From positions 558,001 to 622,000 of the forward strand of contig JANFOG010000004.1 of NCBI GenBank assembly GCA_024336345.1: a stretch of 64,000 bases of DNA. The letters are read 5' to 3'. Positions 1 through 11,496 of the stretch are shown here, piece after piece (positions within the stretch are counted from its first letter, which is position 1; each line of letters starts with the position of its first letter). The position numbers were made by a program, and so were the translations under genes. Source of the stretch: Mariannaea sp. PMI_226 (Eukaryota > Ascomycota > Sordariomycetes > Hypocreales > Nectriaceae). The notes under the pieces are model-generated. The model searched no databases. It was given only the letters and a program-made list of their open reading frames with translations, and had not been told where the DNA came from.

Positions 1-2
1 AG

Positions 3-828
3 CCTTTACGCCGTCATGAGTGGTCCTCCCATGATCGCACTTGGACGAAACAAGCCCTCATAAGAGAGCGCAACGACTTCTTTGATACCAGGGTCACTGG
101 TAGGGCTGAGATTTGGCAGACCATCCATGCCGCGTTGCAGGTTCTTTGGGACCCTGTCGGCCAAAATGCCCAGGATGATGGGTCTAACGGTCTCGCGACC
201 GCCCAAATGATTCTCTCAGCTGCTGAAATTTCGCTTCCTACTGGTAACCTTGCCAACGGCGTTTATGACACTCTGGGCAACTACTATCAAATTCCCGAAT
301 GGATAGTTTGCGACCCGCAAAACGTTGTTGACGAGCCTGACGCAGGCGCAAAGGGCGATGGCTTTGCAGCTGGCGACGATACCACTGCTGAGGACGACCT
401 GACGGATGACGATGAGATCGATGGCAGGAAGCGAGAAAAAGGGAAAGAAGTCATCGATGTGCGAGAGCAAGTAGTCTTGCGAGCCAGACTCAGTGAGAAT
501 GGACAAGACATCAAGATCACCATGGCCGAGACTGAAGTAGTGAAAAACATCGCCAGAAAAATCGTTCAGGAGGCCAACGTAAGTTTACTCTCCCACGCAT
601 GTTGTGTGATGCCGATAAAGAGCCGTTACGCCCTGCTACACCACCTGAGAACCCGAAATCCTACTCCCCCGATTGTATTTGACAAGATGGCTAACGCCCT
701 TGTAGCTCGCTCCTACGAAACGAGTTCGCATAGCATACATGGGAAAGATTCTTAAAGAGAACTCAACTCTCATCGACCAGGGCTGGAAAACTGGTCATGT
801 CGTAAACGCCCTCGTCTTCAGCCAGTAA
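3..828 (+). CDS. UBTD-type ubiquitin-like domain protein, 5'-truncated by window edge
   Basis: Two exons are visible, 3-578 and 706-828, separated by a GTAAGT...TAG intron (579-705); the reading frame is open to the left edge, so the start lies outside the window. The first part (about 3-330) reads like the N-terminal domain of UBTD1/UBTD2 proteins, with the block D-T-R-V-T-G-R-A-E-I-W followed by a helix and an L-P-T-G-x-L segment. An acidic linker follows (about 330-460), then a ubiquitin-like fold of about 90 residues that ends in V-N-A-L-V-F-S-Q. The spliced junction L-A-P-T-K-R-V-R restores a continuous ubiquitin-like domain, which supports the intron. UBTD proteins bind ubiquitin-conjugating enzymes in animals; a similar role here is inferred from family only. 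It converges on SEC26. Confidence 0.85.
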
Positions 829-1607
829 TTTCCTTGCCCCCCCTCACACATATGCGAAAAGCGGTTTTATGCCCAATAATGAATGATCCCAAGTCGGTGG
901 CTCACAGCCCTTCTCACTTTCCACGCCCGGATACACGTCCCTATTTCTCTTTTCTATCTTCCCTCCTCCCTTTTCTCCTCCTTTCTTCTTGGACCTTGAA
1001 GCCCCCTCTTGCTCTGTTATGTCTGGATAATACCCCTGCTTTGTCTGTTTTTGTTTTTTTTGGGTCTTCTCATGACTGACTGTCTTTGGTCTTTGTGGAG
1101 TTCATCGGGGCCGGTATTAGCGTCGTCTGTTTTGCAAACCCTCTCCAAATATTTCCCTTTACATATGCATATATGTTACACAGAGATTGGTTTGGATAGT
1201 CTCCCCTCGGCCCCTTATATTATCTTTATTCATATACTATCTGTCATGTCCCATTCTCGACCAGCACCATTCGAACAGAGCTGATAGATCTCAATAGTAG
1301 GGGCCCGACCAACCCCTTCACTCTTTGATACTTCTCCCCATTTCATAGGTACACATCGCTCATCGTGTCCAACCATGCGCGTAAATTATATATCACATGT
1401 ATCGAAATCATTGTCTACCTAACCTAGCCGCTACATTTGACTCTACCCGGGGTACCCTTTGCATAGCCTTTTGGTGGGAAAACACCCAAATTAACATGCT
1501 CCACCCCTGACTCCACTCCCTTCATCGTCATGACTCTTGCAGTGCACCAGCACGCCGTTGTAAAATCGGTTTAGGTAAATTTGGGCTGCTCAGTGGCCTT
1601 CCCATCT
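829..1607. other. Convergent 3' intergenic region
   Basis: About 780 bp between the stop codons of the UBTD-like gene (+) and SEC26 (-). It is T- and C-rich with no conserved reading frame; short open stretches at 834-1284 show no family resemblance and are probably 3' UTR of the two genes. Confidence 0.6.
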
Positions 1608-4600
1608 CTACGAACTCGATCCAATCTTGTTGAGACCCTTCAGTGAACCTAGGCTCAAGGCGAGGCCTTGCGATCGGCTTCTTATCCGGACAAAACCGGT
1701 AATAGGGCCATCCTCGCCTTCCTTCTCGATGCTGAGATTGGCAAGTGCATCCTCACCTGTGACGTTGGTTAGAATACAATCTTCAAGCTGGACTCAATGC
1801 CCTATAATCAACTTACCAAACACACTGCGGGCGTAGAGGTTGGCGCTCAAGAATTGACAGTCGCCCTGGAGACTAGCCTCGGGGGTCAGGCAGTTCATAT
1901 TTGTGCAGGCCATCAACTGGTCAAGGAATTCGCGTAGGGATTTCGCTTTGGAGTTAATGTTGACCTTGTTCTCCCACTCAAACTCAGTCCACATAGTGCG
2001 GAACTGTGTCTCGGTGCAAGTGGCGGGTTGGATGTAGTCCATAATATCCACATGCAAGTCGTTCAGGATTACCACATTAGTGTCGGTGGAGTGAGCACCG
2101 TCGTACACAACATTGCCAAAGATGACGCCCGTATCGGTAGACGAAACCTTGATTGTGCATTGCACATTGTGGAAATCATGCGGACCAAGGTTTTGGGTGG
2201 TCGGTCGCTCAACGACCTTGAGGTCGCCCAGGGTTGCGAACTCGACCGACAAGTTCTGCAACGTTTCCGTTGTCTGATTGACCAGAAGGACATCGAGAAC
2301 AATATCGAATTGGTGGACCTTGACGTATGCCTCAGCATATACAGGGTCTGAGAAGCCAGTCAATTGGACCACGCGGTTAAGCTTTGAGGACAAGTCTTCT
2401 GTAGCAGACTCGCCACCCGTTGCTCTCTCAAGATCCACTTCAATCTGGTCAATCCCTTCGGTCGCGTTCTTCTTGGAGAGTTGTCGGATTTGAACTACAT
2501 CATCAACCTGCACCGCAGCCTTGGCTCTCTCAACTGCCTCCTTTGCAGCTCGCTTCTTCTCCTCAACCTGAACCATGGCACGGAAGGCCTTTCGGGTGTC
2601 GTCTAGCCAGACAGTTTCCAGCTCCTTATTCTTCTCAAACTCGGCAAGAGATCGCACGCAAGACATAATGCGGTCCACCGAGTCTTCGTCAATGGGGGCC
2701 TTCACAAACTGTGACTGCCCAACTCGAATGATCGAAATCATGATAAGCATAGCCTCAGCCCTCAGCGCATTAGTTCGAGCCTTGTCGGATGAAATCTCAG
2801 AGTGACGCATGACGAGCTTGACAAGAGTGGAAGAAAGGACCGTTGCGAGATAGTAGTCTCCGTCAAGGATAAGCTGACGCAGGGGTGGCTTCTGTGCGGC
2901 CTTTACGGCCTCCAGCTTAGCAGCTGCCGATGATTGACTGGTTAGGGCCGTCTCAGTAGCGTAGGTACCATCAGCGAGGACCTTGCGTGAGCCACTAGGG
3001 GCAGCAGGTTTCGAAGTACCATTAACATGGTCATCCTGTTTCTCCCCATCGTCATGGGAGTCCAACAAGCGCTGCTCGGAGGCGAGAATAGGCATCTCGC
3101 CCAAGCTGGCCCGTATCCTCCTCCAAGCATCCCGGATGTCCTTCTCTTCAAGAGAATACTCTCCAATGATCCACAAAATTCCTCGGTATACCTTTCCAGC
3201 TCGAACCTCTCCTAGAGTAGTAACAAGTCGTCCAATGATTGTAGTTCGAAGGTTTGGAAACTTCTCGACTACTTCCTTGACAAAGTTGATAACATCAACA
3301 GCAGAAGTGTTGTTAAAGTCGGCGATGAAGTCCATAAGAAGCTCGACAACGCTAGATGCGACCTCGGAGAACTTGATGGCACACTGGTGGATGGAGTGAA
3401 TGAGGAGTGATCGATACTCGGCGTTTTTCTCATATTCTTGATCGACAGTCTTCGAGAGCTCCTTCTTGAGTAAAAGTACGACTTCCTCGACGTTCTTACT
3501 GGAAACCATCTCAAGGGCAAGCCCAAGTGCCTTTCTGCGGACGTCGATGTCGGTACTAGAGAGAACTCGAAGAATCTCCATAGTCAATTCATCCAAGACA
3601 CCTTCATTCTTCTTTCGTAGCTGATCAACTCGATCAAGAACGATAAGCTTGACATTGTTATCAGCTTCCTTAATGCTGAGTTCTATAAATTTAGCGGCGG
3701 CAGCCTTGACAGCGACAGGGTTGTTTGTCAGGGCAGTAAGGGACGAGGCAGCCTCGTAGACAACTGTTGATGCGCCAGCATCTAGCAGATCGAAGATTAA
3801 TCTTAGGTAGCGAGCCTATTACGACAGTCAGTAGCAATCTCTAACCAAAGGGGTATGAAACAGACCTTGTTCTGGGAATTTTGGACAGCATCCTTGCGGA
3901 TAAACTCAAGCTCAACAAGCTGAAGAAGCTCCTCTGCATTGGGAATACCTTCAAAAACAGAACTCAAGTAGACAAGAGCAGCATCATGGTCGATGCTGGC
4001 TAAAGCTGCGAAGGCGTTTCTCTTGCATGTGGCGTCGGTCTCACCTTCCAAGAAGGCAGCAATGAGTTCTGAGGCATCGGGGATCAGGGACGGGGAGTGC
4101 GAATAGATTGAGGAGATGGCGAAGACAGCGTTCTTTCGGACATAGGCGTGTCGATGCTCGAGACAGGATCGTGCGGATGATAAGAGGGGCTCGATCAGCT
4201 CAGCTTCCCTCAATTTGCAGAGGAAGCGCAGAGTGTTGCCTCGAATGTACTCGTTCGGGTGCTGAAGATCATTTCGGATACCATTGCTATGGAAAGAAAA
4301 TCAGAAAGGCGTTGTAGAACCCAGAGTGGTAGGGGAAACATACCAAACCAGAATCATCTCCTGCTTGAGCTTGCCGGTGCTGTCAAGCTTGGGGCAGATC
4401 TCATAATAGAAGTAGAGAAGCTTCTTGAGAGGCTTGTACTTCGATGGCATGACGAATCGAATAATATGCATGAGCAAGGAAGGCATAGGATCGCCGTTGA
4501 GCATAATAGTCAAGATGCGCTTCATAGTATCGACTTTGGTCTCGTCCGTTCCCTTCTCTAACTGCATGCGCAGGTCGGAGACGGTGGGAACGTCGGCAGC

Positions 4601-4648
4601 ATTGTCCTGGTGGACAAGACTGTAGGCGTTCTCGAGAAAGCCAGACAT
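1608..4648 (-). CDS. SEC26: Coatomer (COPI) subunit beta
   Basis: Four exons: 4344-4648, 3866-4286, 1817-3815 and 1608-1756, with introns of 57, 50 and 60 bp; the spliced frame gives 957 residues, the usual length for beta-COP. Beta-COP is a core subunit of the COPI coat that drives Golgi-to-ER and intra-Golgi vesicle traffic. The N-terminal two thirds are alpha-solenoid HEAT/adaptin repeats (exon 2 reads [12 protein letters not shown] and [12 protein letters not shown]). A charged linker near residues 480-520 precedes the C-terminal appendage ([16 protein letters not shown], then [15 protein letters not shown]). The start is the ATG giving M-S-G-F-L-E-N-A-Y; a TTG upstream in frame is not needed. 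The last short exon was recovered by following the conserved end [15 protein letters not shown]. Divergent from MAGO. Confidence 0.96.
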
Positions 4649-5278
4649 GTTGAATAGAATTGCCGGCAACTAGCCGTATGGTTGTGGTGGTGAGGGAAGC
4701 AGTAAATGGGACGTGGCTCGAAGGGATCTGGAGGATGGAAGTGGAATCGGTGGCAGTAGTGTCGAGTCGGCGGTGGGGAGGCTCAGGGGCTGAAGGTTAT
4801 TTGGAGCTCTCCAGCTTCAGTGGACGGGACAGGTTTAAAAATCCGCCAAGGCCATCCGTCGAAGTATTCCAACGCGCAATCGCCAACCAGAGTCACCAGA
4901 GTCCTCGAGGTTGCTCTGGGCCAAATGTCTCGAAAATCGTCAGCTTCAGGAAAGCCTATCTGTCCTACTGGCGGGACGTCGAACAGGTGGCACTAAGCGA
5001 ACGGAACGATGCTTATCACGTGAGATAGGCACGGCCACACGAACGCCACAGGCCAGAGAGAGTTGTAACGCGACGAGAAGCTCAATTGAAGCACTAGGCA
5101 CTACGTACTGGTGTTGCCCCTCCATGTTTGGCCCGTGCATTTGCTGCCTCGCCTCGCAGAGACTCTTCGCTGTCCCGCATTCTTCAGCCTTGCAGGAGGT
5201 AGCGGTGTTTTGCGACTTTGTCCACTCTACCACAATCCCTTAGCTCAATTCCAGACGTCGTCGCTCATAATTGCAAAG
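4649..5278. promoter_or_regulatory. Shared upstream region of SEC26 and MAGO
   Basis: 630 bp between two divergent start codons (SEC26 at 4648, MAGO at 5279). It must hold both promoters and 5' leaders. I see no clear TATA box or other named motif, and the open stretches inside it (for example 4660-5028 and 4946-5233) have no recognisable protein content. Confidence 0.6.
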
Positions 5279-6022
5279 ATGTCTGCTTCTAACGAGCCCT
5301 TTTACCTTCGTTACTAGTAGGTTTCCTGCGAGGCAATACTATTCTCGTTGTTTCTTCAAGAAATCCATGCTAACCACTAGATGGATTGCAGCTCTGGTCA
5401 TATGGGTCGATTTGGTCATGAATTCCTAGGTATGCATTTTAATATTGCTTTCAAGACGCAGAGCTAACTCCACCTCTTGACCAGAATTCGACTTCCGTGT
5501 TGTTGGCGATGGTCGAAGCGCAGTGGCGAGATACGCGAACAACTCCAACTACCGAAACGATAGCCTGATCCGCAAAGAAAGTACGAATACACCATGGCTT
5601 CCAGAGGTAGCACTCGCTAACAAGAGCGCAGTGTGCGTGAGCTCCGTGGTAGTAGATGAAATCAAGCGAATTATCAAGGCGAGCGAAATCACAAAGTAAT
5701 ATGCGTTGCCGATCTAAAATGCTGCCAGTCCTAACAACTATCAGAGAAGATGATTCCAAGTGGCCTCAGAAGAATAAAGACGGTCGGCAAGAGCTAGAGA
5801 TCCGAATTGGAAATGAACATATTGCTTTTGAGGTTTGTTTAGCCAGACCAAGCATGAGCGAGTGACTAACAGATGAAATAGACGGCCAAGATCGGTTCAT
5901 TGGTTGATGTGACGGAGTCGGCTGACCCAGAAGGCCTACGAGTCTTCTACTATCTTGTACAGGACCTGAAGGCCTTAGTATTTAGCCTGATCGCGCTTCA
6001 CTTCAAGATTAAGCCTATCTAA
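5279..6022 (+). CDS. mago: Mago nashi, exon junction complex core protein
   Basis: Six exons: 5279-5316, 5392-5429, 5485-5580, 5632-5695, 5745-5832 and 5882-6022; total 154 residues, close to the family length of about 146-150. All introns are GT-AG and 49-75 bp. The protein is among the most conserved in eukaryotes: F-Y-L-R-Y-Y-S-G-H near the start, [13 protein letters not shown] next, R-Y-A-N-N-S-N-Y in exon 3, D-S-K-W-P in exon 5, and [18 protein letters not shown] at the end. Mago binds Y14 and locks the exon junction complex on spliced mRNA in the nucleus. The first two exons are only 38 bp each, so gene finders easily miss them. Divergent from SEC26, followed in tandem by GID4. Confidence 0.97.
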
Positions 6023-7890
6023 GAAAGGAATAGAGAGAGACTGTTAGGGTGTGGGTGTATGCAAGACTTTGAAATCGCAATCGTTACCTTTTGATGGCCG
6101 CCGGGTATGGGTAGCATGAGGCGCAATGGACCAGGTTGTGCATAAGGGTTTGACAATTCAACGACATGGCTGACCAAGGATTGGTGTACGAAAAACACTG
6201 GAACAGTGTATATACATCTGGATGAAGTAGCACACGAATGTAAGGGGAATCTATTGGGCTCTCAAAACAAACATAAGCCCCGATAGTAAAGGACGCACGG
6301 TATGCAAGCATGCGGACTTTTTCTTTTAGATAATGAGAAACAACCATAACGAAAGAGCAAGACTCAGACTGACCCATCCGATATTGATATTGAATGATGT
6401 GCGTAAGCTTGGGAGATTATCGGGACGAATGGATTCAAGTCATGGTACGACAAGCATGGATAAACCAATTGTCGGGCCATGCGCCTGTGCAGTCTCACAC
6501 ACCACACAAACTCATAAAGTACCTTCAAAAAAGTTTTTTTTATCTTTCTTTCTTTTTGTATAGGCTGACAGGACGTACGAAGTAGAATACGCATAAAGTC
6601 GGTCAACCATCACGCCGGGGTATCTGCTGCTGAGCAGGGCATGTCAAGAGGTAGGCTGTGATGACATGTGGCGGACTCTCCGGTGGCTTCCAACCATTTC
6701 CTGAATGTGGGGACGTTTCGGCGATAAATCAGCCAATCAATTAATATCATGATAGGATTTGGTTGTCTGATTGTTGATCATGTGTATTTCGAAGTATCGG
6801 ATGCGTGACAAGAGACAACTAATCGAGAGATGAAAGTCTTTATAATCAGTTGTGATGATGGTGGATACGCTTTAGGGAGAAGTCCCGCTCACTCAATGCC
6901 AAGGAAAGTCAGAGTTGGAGGATGCATCATTTATCAACTACTTTGTGATTTAAGTAGATGCATACCGGATATCACGTAGGGTCTTTGTAGATGTCCACTT
7001 CAAGCTCTGGATGGCTTGCTTTCCCAACTTGAGGTGGGTCATGTTGATTCTCTCTAGGGAAGAGGGACGGAGAAGGAAGGGTTGAAGTAGTTGCAGACGC
7101 GTGTTGGCACGCTCCGGCTCATTTTGCGTCCCGCATTCGGGCTCAAGGCGTGAGTTGGCGTGTTCCGGGGAGAATTACAGATGCTTCCAGGGCTCCAGCC
7201 CCTCCTGAGGATGGGCAGCCAGAGCTGTTCGGTGTACATATACCTGTGTGGCTAGAGTACAGCCTGTCATTATTCTGTGACTGCTGCACTATCAAAAGGT
7301 TACAGTACTACGCTCAACCAAGCTGGCAAGTAACCCTGCACGGCCATGAGACTGTCCCCACGCTACAGCGGACACTAGCAAATCAGGCCTGTGTCAGTGG
7401 GAGCACCGTCCAGGTCTCCCCATGAAAAGCCAGCACCATCATCGCCGACTTGACCCTTTTCGCCATCGACCCATTTGCGATTTGGCCGTGCTTGCTTCTT
7501 GTCTTGCTTGGTCGCCATCTTTCGCTCTTGTGCCATTATTTTTATATCCTGGTCGTTGACTCCAGTGATGGGAACTCTTCTTGCTTCCTAAAGGCCTAAT
7601 ATATGCGCCTGGGACCGTCCTCTTCGCCCAAACTCTCCATGTTCCTCCTGTCCCGACATCGCCACCCGTGGTGACATCCCTCCAGCAGCCTCTCCTTCTG
7701 CGACGTTGACCCTAAACGATCATCTCGACGGCTGGCCACCATCTATCCTCGAATCACCTCATTTCCCATTCAACTTCAGATATCCCTCTCCATTCGCCAT
7801 ATTATTCTCCTTGTTGACGTCGTCTTCATAACTCCTCCACCTTGGTGCCGTATCGAGTTCATATCTATTCAACTCCACACTCTTGCCGCG
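6023..7890. other. Intergenic region, MAGO to GID4
   Basis: About 1.9 kb without a supported gene. It should hold the MAGO 3' UTR and the GID4 promoter and leader. The last 450 bp (about 7440-7890) are pyrimidine-rich, as in many filamentous-fungal 5' leaders. Open stretches on both strands (6084-6606, 7054-7425) lack family similarity, conserved splice sites and codon bias. Confidence 0.55.
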
Positions 7891-9226
7891 ATGCCAACTC
7901 CGTCATCTAATCCTCCTCCCGACCCGTCGTCGCCTCGTTCCTACAGCTTCTCGACCTGCCCAGACGACATTCAACATACCGCTTGGCAATCACATGATGC
8001 TGTGCAAGAACATAGCAGCATGGATGTTCAGCCTGTACCGCCCGTCTCGCTGAATGGCGCCGCGCCACCCATTGTCGGCGCAGCTCCTTCTCTTGAGGGG
8101 CCAGCGACTGACGATACCATCATGGATGGAGGGAGGGCGTCTGAAGACGTCTCGTCCCGCTCTACCACCATGTCACCCCAACCTCAATCTACAGTCACCG
8201 CCGTCACATCCCCCGTCCCCAGTGGCGCGGAGGCCGATATAGCCAAGAGTCGAGATGCCGAGATCGGCTCTCACTTAAGTCGTCAAGCATCGAATCATAC
8301 TCAGCCGGTTCCTGAAACCGAAATGACACCTCGGGCGATTTCGAGGAGAAGAGAATCACCGGACCTGGAGTGGGATTCAACCGATTCTGATGCCCAGGAT
8401 GATGAGCTATGGTCTCCATCGATGGGGCCTGACTACTCTTGCATGAGGGTGAGCAACGCTCCCATCACCTTTTTTGCCTTCACGATGCATCTCCTATTCC
8501 TAACAAGTCATCTCTCTCTCTAGGTCATTGCCTCCTCTCCATCGGCTTTTCTTCGCACGGGCAGTCGATTTCATGGTACCCAACAATCGGAAAGACAAGT
8601 ATATGATGTTCAGGTTGAAATTAAGCACGTGGACATGCGCGAGTCCTTCCTCTGTGGATATCTGCGCATTCAAGGTACGCCATCACATATGCAAAGCGAC
8701 TTCAAAACTGCAGGTGCTAACATCTTCGTCGTCGTGTAGGCCTCACAGAAGACCACCCAACTCTCACAACATATTTCGAGGGTGAGATAATTGGAACCAA
8801 GCACAGCTTCTTCACCCAGCACGACAACTGGGGCGCCAACACGAAAGTCGACTTGAGTCATTGGTCCAAATTCCCCGCCTTTCGTCCCTTTCAGAAACAA
8901 GCACGTAAAGGCCCTGTCATGATCCGAGATGCTGCTCAGCGGGAATTCATTTTTATGAGATGGAAGGAACACTTCTTGGTACCTGATCACCGCGTTCGTA
9001 CCATAACCGGCGCAAGCTTTGAAGGGTTTTACTATATATGCTTTAACCAAATCAAAGGAGAGGTGAGCGGAATATACTTCCACTCCAAGAGCGAAAAGTA
9101 AGTTATCAACCGTGGATGAATTTTGCTGCAGCCTATGGGCTAACAGTGCTCCCCTTTAGGTTTCAACAGCTGGAGTTGAAGCACGTACCCGATAGGGGTT
9201 GTTACGCTGCCACTGAGTTCCGGTGA
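7891..9226 (+). CDS. GID4: GID4/VID24, substrate receptor of the GID/CTLH E3 ligase
   Basis: Four exons: 7891-8448, 8524-8674, 8740-9097 and 9160-9226; 377 residues. Residues 1-186 are low-complexity, rich in Pro, Ser and acidic residues, and look disordered. The Vid24 beta-barrel starts in exon 2 (F-H-G-T-Q-Q, V-E-I-K-H-V-D) and runs through C-G-Y-L-R-I-Q-G-L-T, H-P-T-L-T-T-Y-F-E-G-E-I-I-G, D-L-S-H-W-S-K-F-P and F-E-G-F-Y-Y-I-C-F-N to the C terminus. In yeast Gid4 recognises N-terminal proline degrons on gluconeogenic enzymes such as Fbp1 and targets them for proteasomal degradation when glucose returns; the same role is inferred here. Yeast Gid4 is itself induced on glucose recovery, but I cannot see the element that would do this. 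Joining the exons gives an uninterrupted domain. Confidence 0.94.
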
Positions 9227-9520
9227 ACACCAGTATAGGCACTTAATTTGATATATATGTTGTGGCCAGCAGGCGATGGGAAACCTACTCACTACAGTTT
9301 ATTTAATCCAACTTGACTAGGATTTGGGTCGGAACGGTATTATACACAAACAACAGCACATAGATGGGAGGGCGGGATGGGCATGACCCTTTATGATGAT
9401 TTCCAAAGTGCACCTGAATCGTGTGTGTGGTTTTATGAGTCGCGATTTTGTTTTTTATGCGGACATTATTCTATGTGGGAGCACGGGAACATGCGATAGG
9501 CCTCCCTTAACTTGTGTTTT

Positions 9521-11022
9521 TTAGTCGTCAGCTTCAAACTTTTTGAAATATCCACGTCGAAATGGATTGAGTTCATCTGCTGTTGTACCACTGACGCCCG
9601 TTGTCTTACGAGCGGTGTAAGCCTGGAGCTCCAAGGGAGACACATGGGCATCAGGCACACGACGGTAGGTAATCAGCCTCCTTGACCCTGCATCTAGATG
9701 TCAGCCACCACGCTCTGGTGCTATCAACCTTAGGCCTGGAGACTCGAACTCACATTTGTTGAAGACCTGAATGCAGACAACAACAATTTCCAGGCAGGGA
9801 TGACTCGGCACCGGAATCTCCTGCTCCTCGTCGTTGGCAGTGGGCATCCAAAACGAGAGTCGGCCGTTGTCAACTAAAGTCTCGGACGCAAAGACTAAGA
9901 TATCATCCAGCATAGCAAGGAAGCTATACGGCTTTTTCGGGGGGACATAATCTGGATCGCTGCTCTCCATGTCAATGCCAGTTCCTTGGGCCTTGGATGT
10001 GGAAGAATACATACCTTCCTTTGGTTCTCCCCGCCTCGATGAGCCAGGGGGTCCTCTCAGGATCTCTACACCCCAACACCCTCAAGCCTTCGCGAACCCC
10101 GTACGGAGGATCGCATACGATTCCGTCCCACCACCTACGTCTTTGGATTGGAGTGTGTGTTAAATCGGCGGAAAATACGTCCCCTAGGCCAGTGCCAAGA
10201 CCATACTGCTCAAAGTTACCCTGCAAGCTCTTCTTTCCACCCTCCCCCCGGATGCTTCGTCCGTCAATATCACTGCCCCATGACAGAGCACCGAAATGTG
10301 CACACGCAATAGGAAATGAACCTGTTCCAACAAACGGGTCGTAGAAAAGTTTTCCAGGGGCTGCTAAGGCGATATTGGCAGTTATGAGGGCAAGCTCGGA
10401 GTCCATGCTCGTGGTTGAGATGTATCCTCTCTTCTTGAGGTCAAATTTGAGACACATGTCTCTGGATGAGCCTGCTAGGTATCGACCAAAGTGAATGTTT
10501 GTGGGGTCAGGAATACCTTTGGGTACACTGTCGAACGGCCACTCCTCGAAAATGGTGAATACCTCCTCTGGCTTGGACATCTTGATAGGCCCATCAAAAC
10601 CGAGGAATCGAAAGGAGTTAATAAGCTCAATCCTCTTTGCGGTAGATCGGGATCCTTGGTACGGTTCAACTGCGAACTTGAAGGACACCATCTTGTACTG
10701 TGCCCAGAGATGTGGCGTGCCTTGCTTTACGGCATCGTGTACTTCTTGAAGTGTCTTTCCTGTACCCCAGAGCTCATGAATGGATTGAGCTAAAATAGAT
10801 CTTTGAACAAGCCGTTTTGCTGCGTCGACCGAGGGAAGTCGCACAATGCAAAATGGAGACTAGTGAAAAGTGAGACTTAAATCAAGGCCTTCGCTGGACA
10901 GAACATACATCCAGACTATAATGCAAAACTTTCAGGTCTAACCCTTCGACTATTGCAAGGGCTTCAATCTCCGGAAGTCTAAAGGTCTCGTGGACCTGAG
11001 CAAATTTGATGAGAAAATCCAT
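9521..11022 (-). CDS. TRM11: tRNA (guanine-10-N2)-methyltransferase catalytic subunit
   Basis: Four exons: 10909-11022, 10015-10859, 9754-9962 and 9521-9687; 444 residues (yeast 433, human 463). Trm11 with Trm112 makes m2G at position 10 of tRNAs in the cytosol. The N terminus (M-D-F-L-I-K-F-A-Q-V-H-E-T-F-R) begins the THUMP-containing tRNA-binding half. The SAM-binding motif D-P-F-V-G-T-G is at about residues 212-218 and the catalytic D-P-P-Y-G at 288-292, typical of N2-guanine methyltransferases. The third exon needs care: the acceptor that keeps frame is the AG at 9964-9963, just after a TTGAC branch-like site, and gives G-S-S-D-P-D-Y-V-P-P-K-K-P-Y. The C terminus ends N-P-F-R-R-G-Y-F-K-K-F-E-A-D-D. 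Divergent from RPP40. Confidence 0.94.
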
Positions 11023-11496
11023 GTTATCTAGAATTCGAAGTTCTCCTGGACAGTGATAATTTGCAAGAACAAGTCGAGTCAGGCCTTTGCGTTTCTGAAA
11101 GGTTGGCGGGGGAGGGGCAATTTGAACCCTAGCTTGGCTCCATATAGTAGAGGTTGCAATCGCCTGGGTATTGTTTCTGGAAAGCTCCAGAGATCCTCCT
11201 CAGTGCGATTTGACAAAATGCAGAGAAGTGTTGGAGATGCTAACTCCTTTGATGAAAGGCTGCCGCTTCTGATTGAAGTATAAGTGTGCGTGTGTATAGA
11301 GAAACTCACCTCAAGAAACTTGTTCATCATTTGGTGGAAAAAGATTCGCCGATGAAACCCCGACAGTGAGAACGTTGATTTTCTGGGTCGCTTTCAACCA
11401 CGACACCACATGTGCGCCTGGCTCTGCAAGAGAAGTCACTGGAATTTCTTCGACTGTTCTACCTGGCCAATTTCATCTTATACATCCTCTGCATAG
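11023..11496. promoter_or_regulatory. Shared upstream region of TRM11 and RPP40
   Basis: 474 bp between divergent start codons of two tRNA-maturation genes, so it should carry both promoters. No recognised motif. Short open stretches at 11053-11330 are not supported as genes. Confidence 0.6.

Noticed and set aside
4660..5028. 122-codon open stretch in the SEC26/MAGO interval
   Set aside because: No recognisable protein, sits in the shared promoter region.
10860..11100. Upstream in-frame extension of TRM11 beyond the chosen ATG
   Set aside because: The frame is open upstream for about 25 codons but has no ATG; the chosen start aligns with family N termini.
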